A stretch of DNA of 5,521 nucleotides from contig CANEUT010000116.1 in NCBI GenBank assembly GCA_947441895.1, positions 1 through 5,521 on the forward strand, in the 5' to 3' direction. Position numbers and translations under genes: made by a program. Shown piece after piece: positions 5,446 through 5,521 of this stretch (positions within the stretch are counted from its first letter, which is position 1; every line of letters starts with the position of its first letter). The notes under the pieces are model-generated. The model worked only from the letters and a program-made list of their open reading frames with translations, was not told where the DNA came from and searched no databases. The DNA is from Rickettsiales bacterium (GTDB taxonomy: Bacteria > Pseudomonadota > Alphaproteobacteria > Rickettsiales > UBA3002).

Positions 5446-5521
5446 CTGATTCAATTCCTTGAGGAAGCCGCTGTCGGGGCTTAGCACCATGGTCGTATCA
5501 CCCGCGTTCAGCGTGGCGCGG
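5443..5521 (-). CDS. hflC: C-terminal end of HflC, membrane protease modulator (partial)
   Basis: The last 25 codons and the TGA stop (5445-5443) of a minus-strand gene that continues past the window edge. The tail reads GDTTMVLSPDSGFLKELNQ; the TTMVLSPDS-F pattern is typical of the C-terminus of HflC, the SPFH-family partner of HflK that binds and restrains the FtsH protease at the inner membrane. An hflK-hflC pair directly before a degP gene is common in alphaproteobacteria, which supports the call. The fragment is short, so identity rests on this motif and the context. Confidence 0.75.
   Translation of the reverse strand, partial: RATLNAGDTTMVLSPDSGFLKELNQ

Overview
The window looks like a chromosomal segment of an alphaproteobacterium. 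The evidence is the gene order hflC - degP - (convergent) serB - (divergent) miaA - ilvB, which is familiar from that class, the alphaproteobacterial flavour of the proteins, and a Cro/YdaS-like helix-turn-helix of a type I associate with alphaproteobacteria. No genus can be named. There are no transposase, phage, plasmid, tRNA, rRNA or CRISPR features. The genes are housekeeping; the unusual content lies in one domain fusion and in the intergenic DNA, which is dense in palindromic repeats.

Layout. 1-1470 (-): large subunit of acetolactate synthase, lacking its C-terminus beyond the window edge. It carries an N-terminal extension of about 83 residues that reads as a DNA-binding helix-turn-helix plus linker. 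1471-1720: its promoter, with a 12-bp inverted repeat whose arms bracket a perfect -35 hexamer, then a GC-rich dispersed repeat, then two perfect hairpins. 1721-2590 (-): miaA, whose last codons and stop lie inside the second hairpin. 2591-2716: divergent promoter region holding a 65-bp double-hairpin repeat. 2717-3601 (+): serB. 3602-3824: a second copy of the GC-rich repeat, then a 119-bp structured element ending one base short of the degP stop codon. 3825-5282 (-): degP-type periplasmic protease with a strong ribosome binding site. 5326-5445: a 120-bp element with the same architecture as the one after degP, beginning at the stop codon of the next gene. 5443-5521 (-): last 25 codons of hflC.

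Functionally the genes form no single pathway. IlvB starts branched-chain amino acid synthesis, SerB finishes serine synthesis, MiaA prenylates A37 of tRNAs reading UNN codons, and HflC and DegP belong to envelope proteolysis and quality control. The two leads most worth following are (1) a biosynthetic enzyme fused to a helix-turn-helix, sitting beside an operator-like palindrome in its own probably leaderless promoter, which suggests direct autoregulation; and (2) a pair of ~120-bp elements, each directly after a stop codon, sharing core motifs while their stems differ in sequence but stay self-complementary, the signature of a conserved fold.
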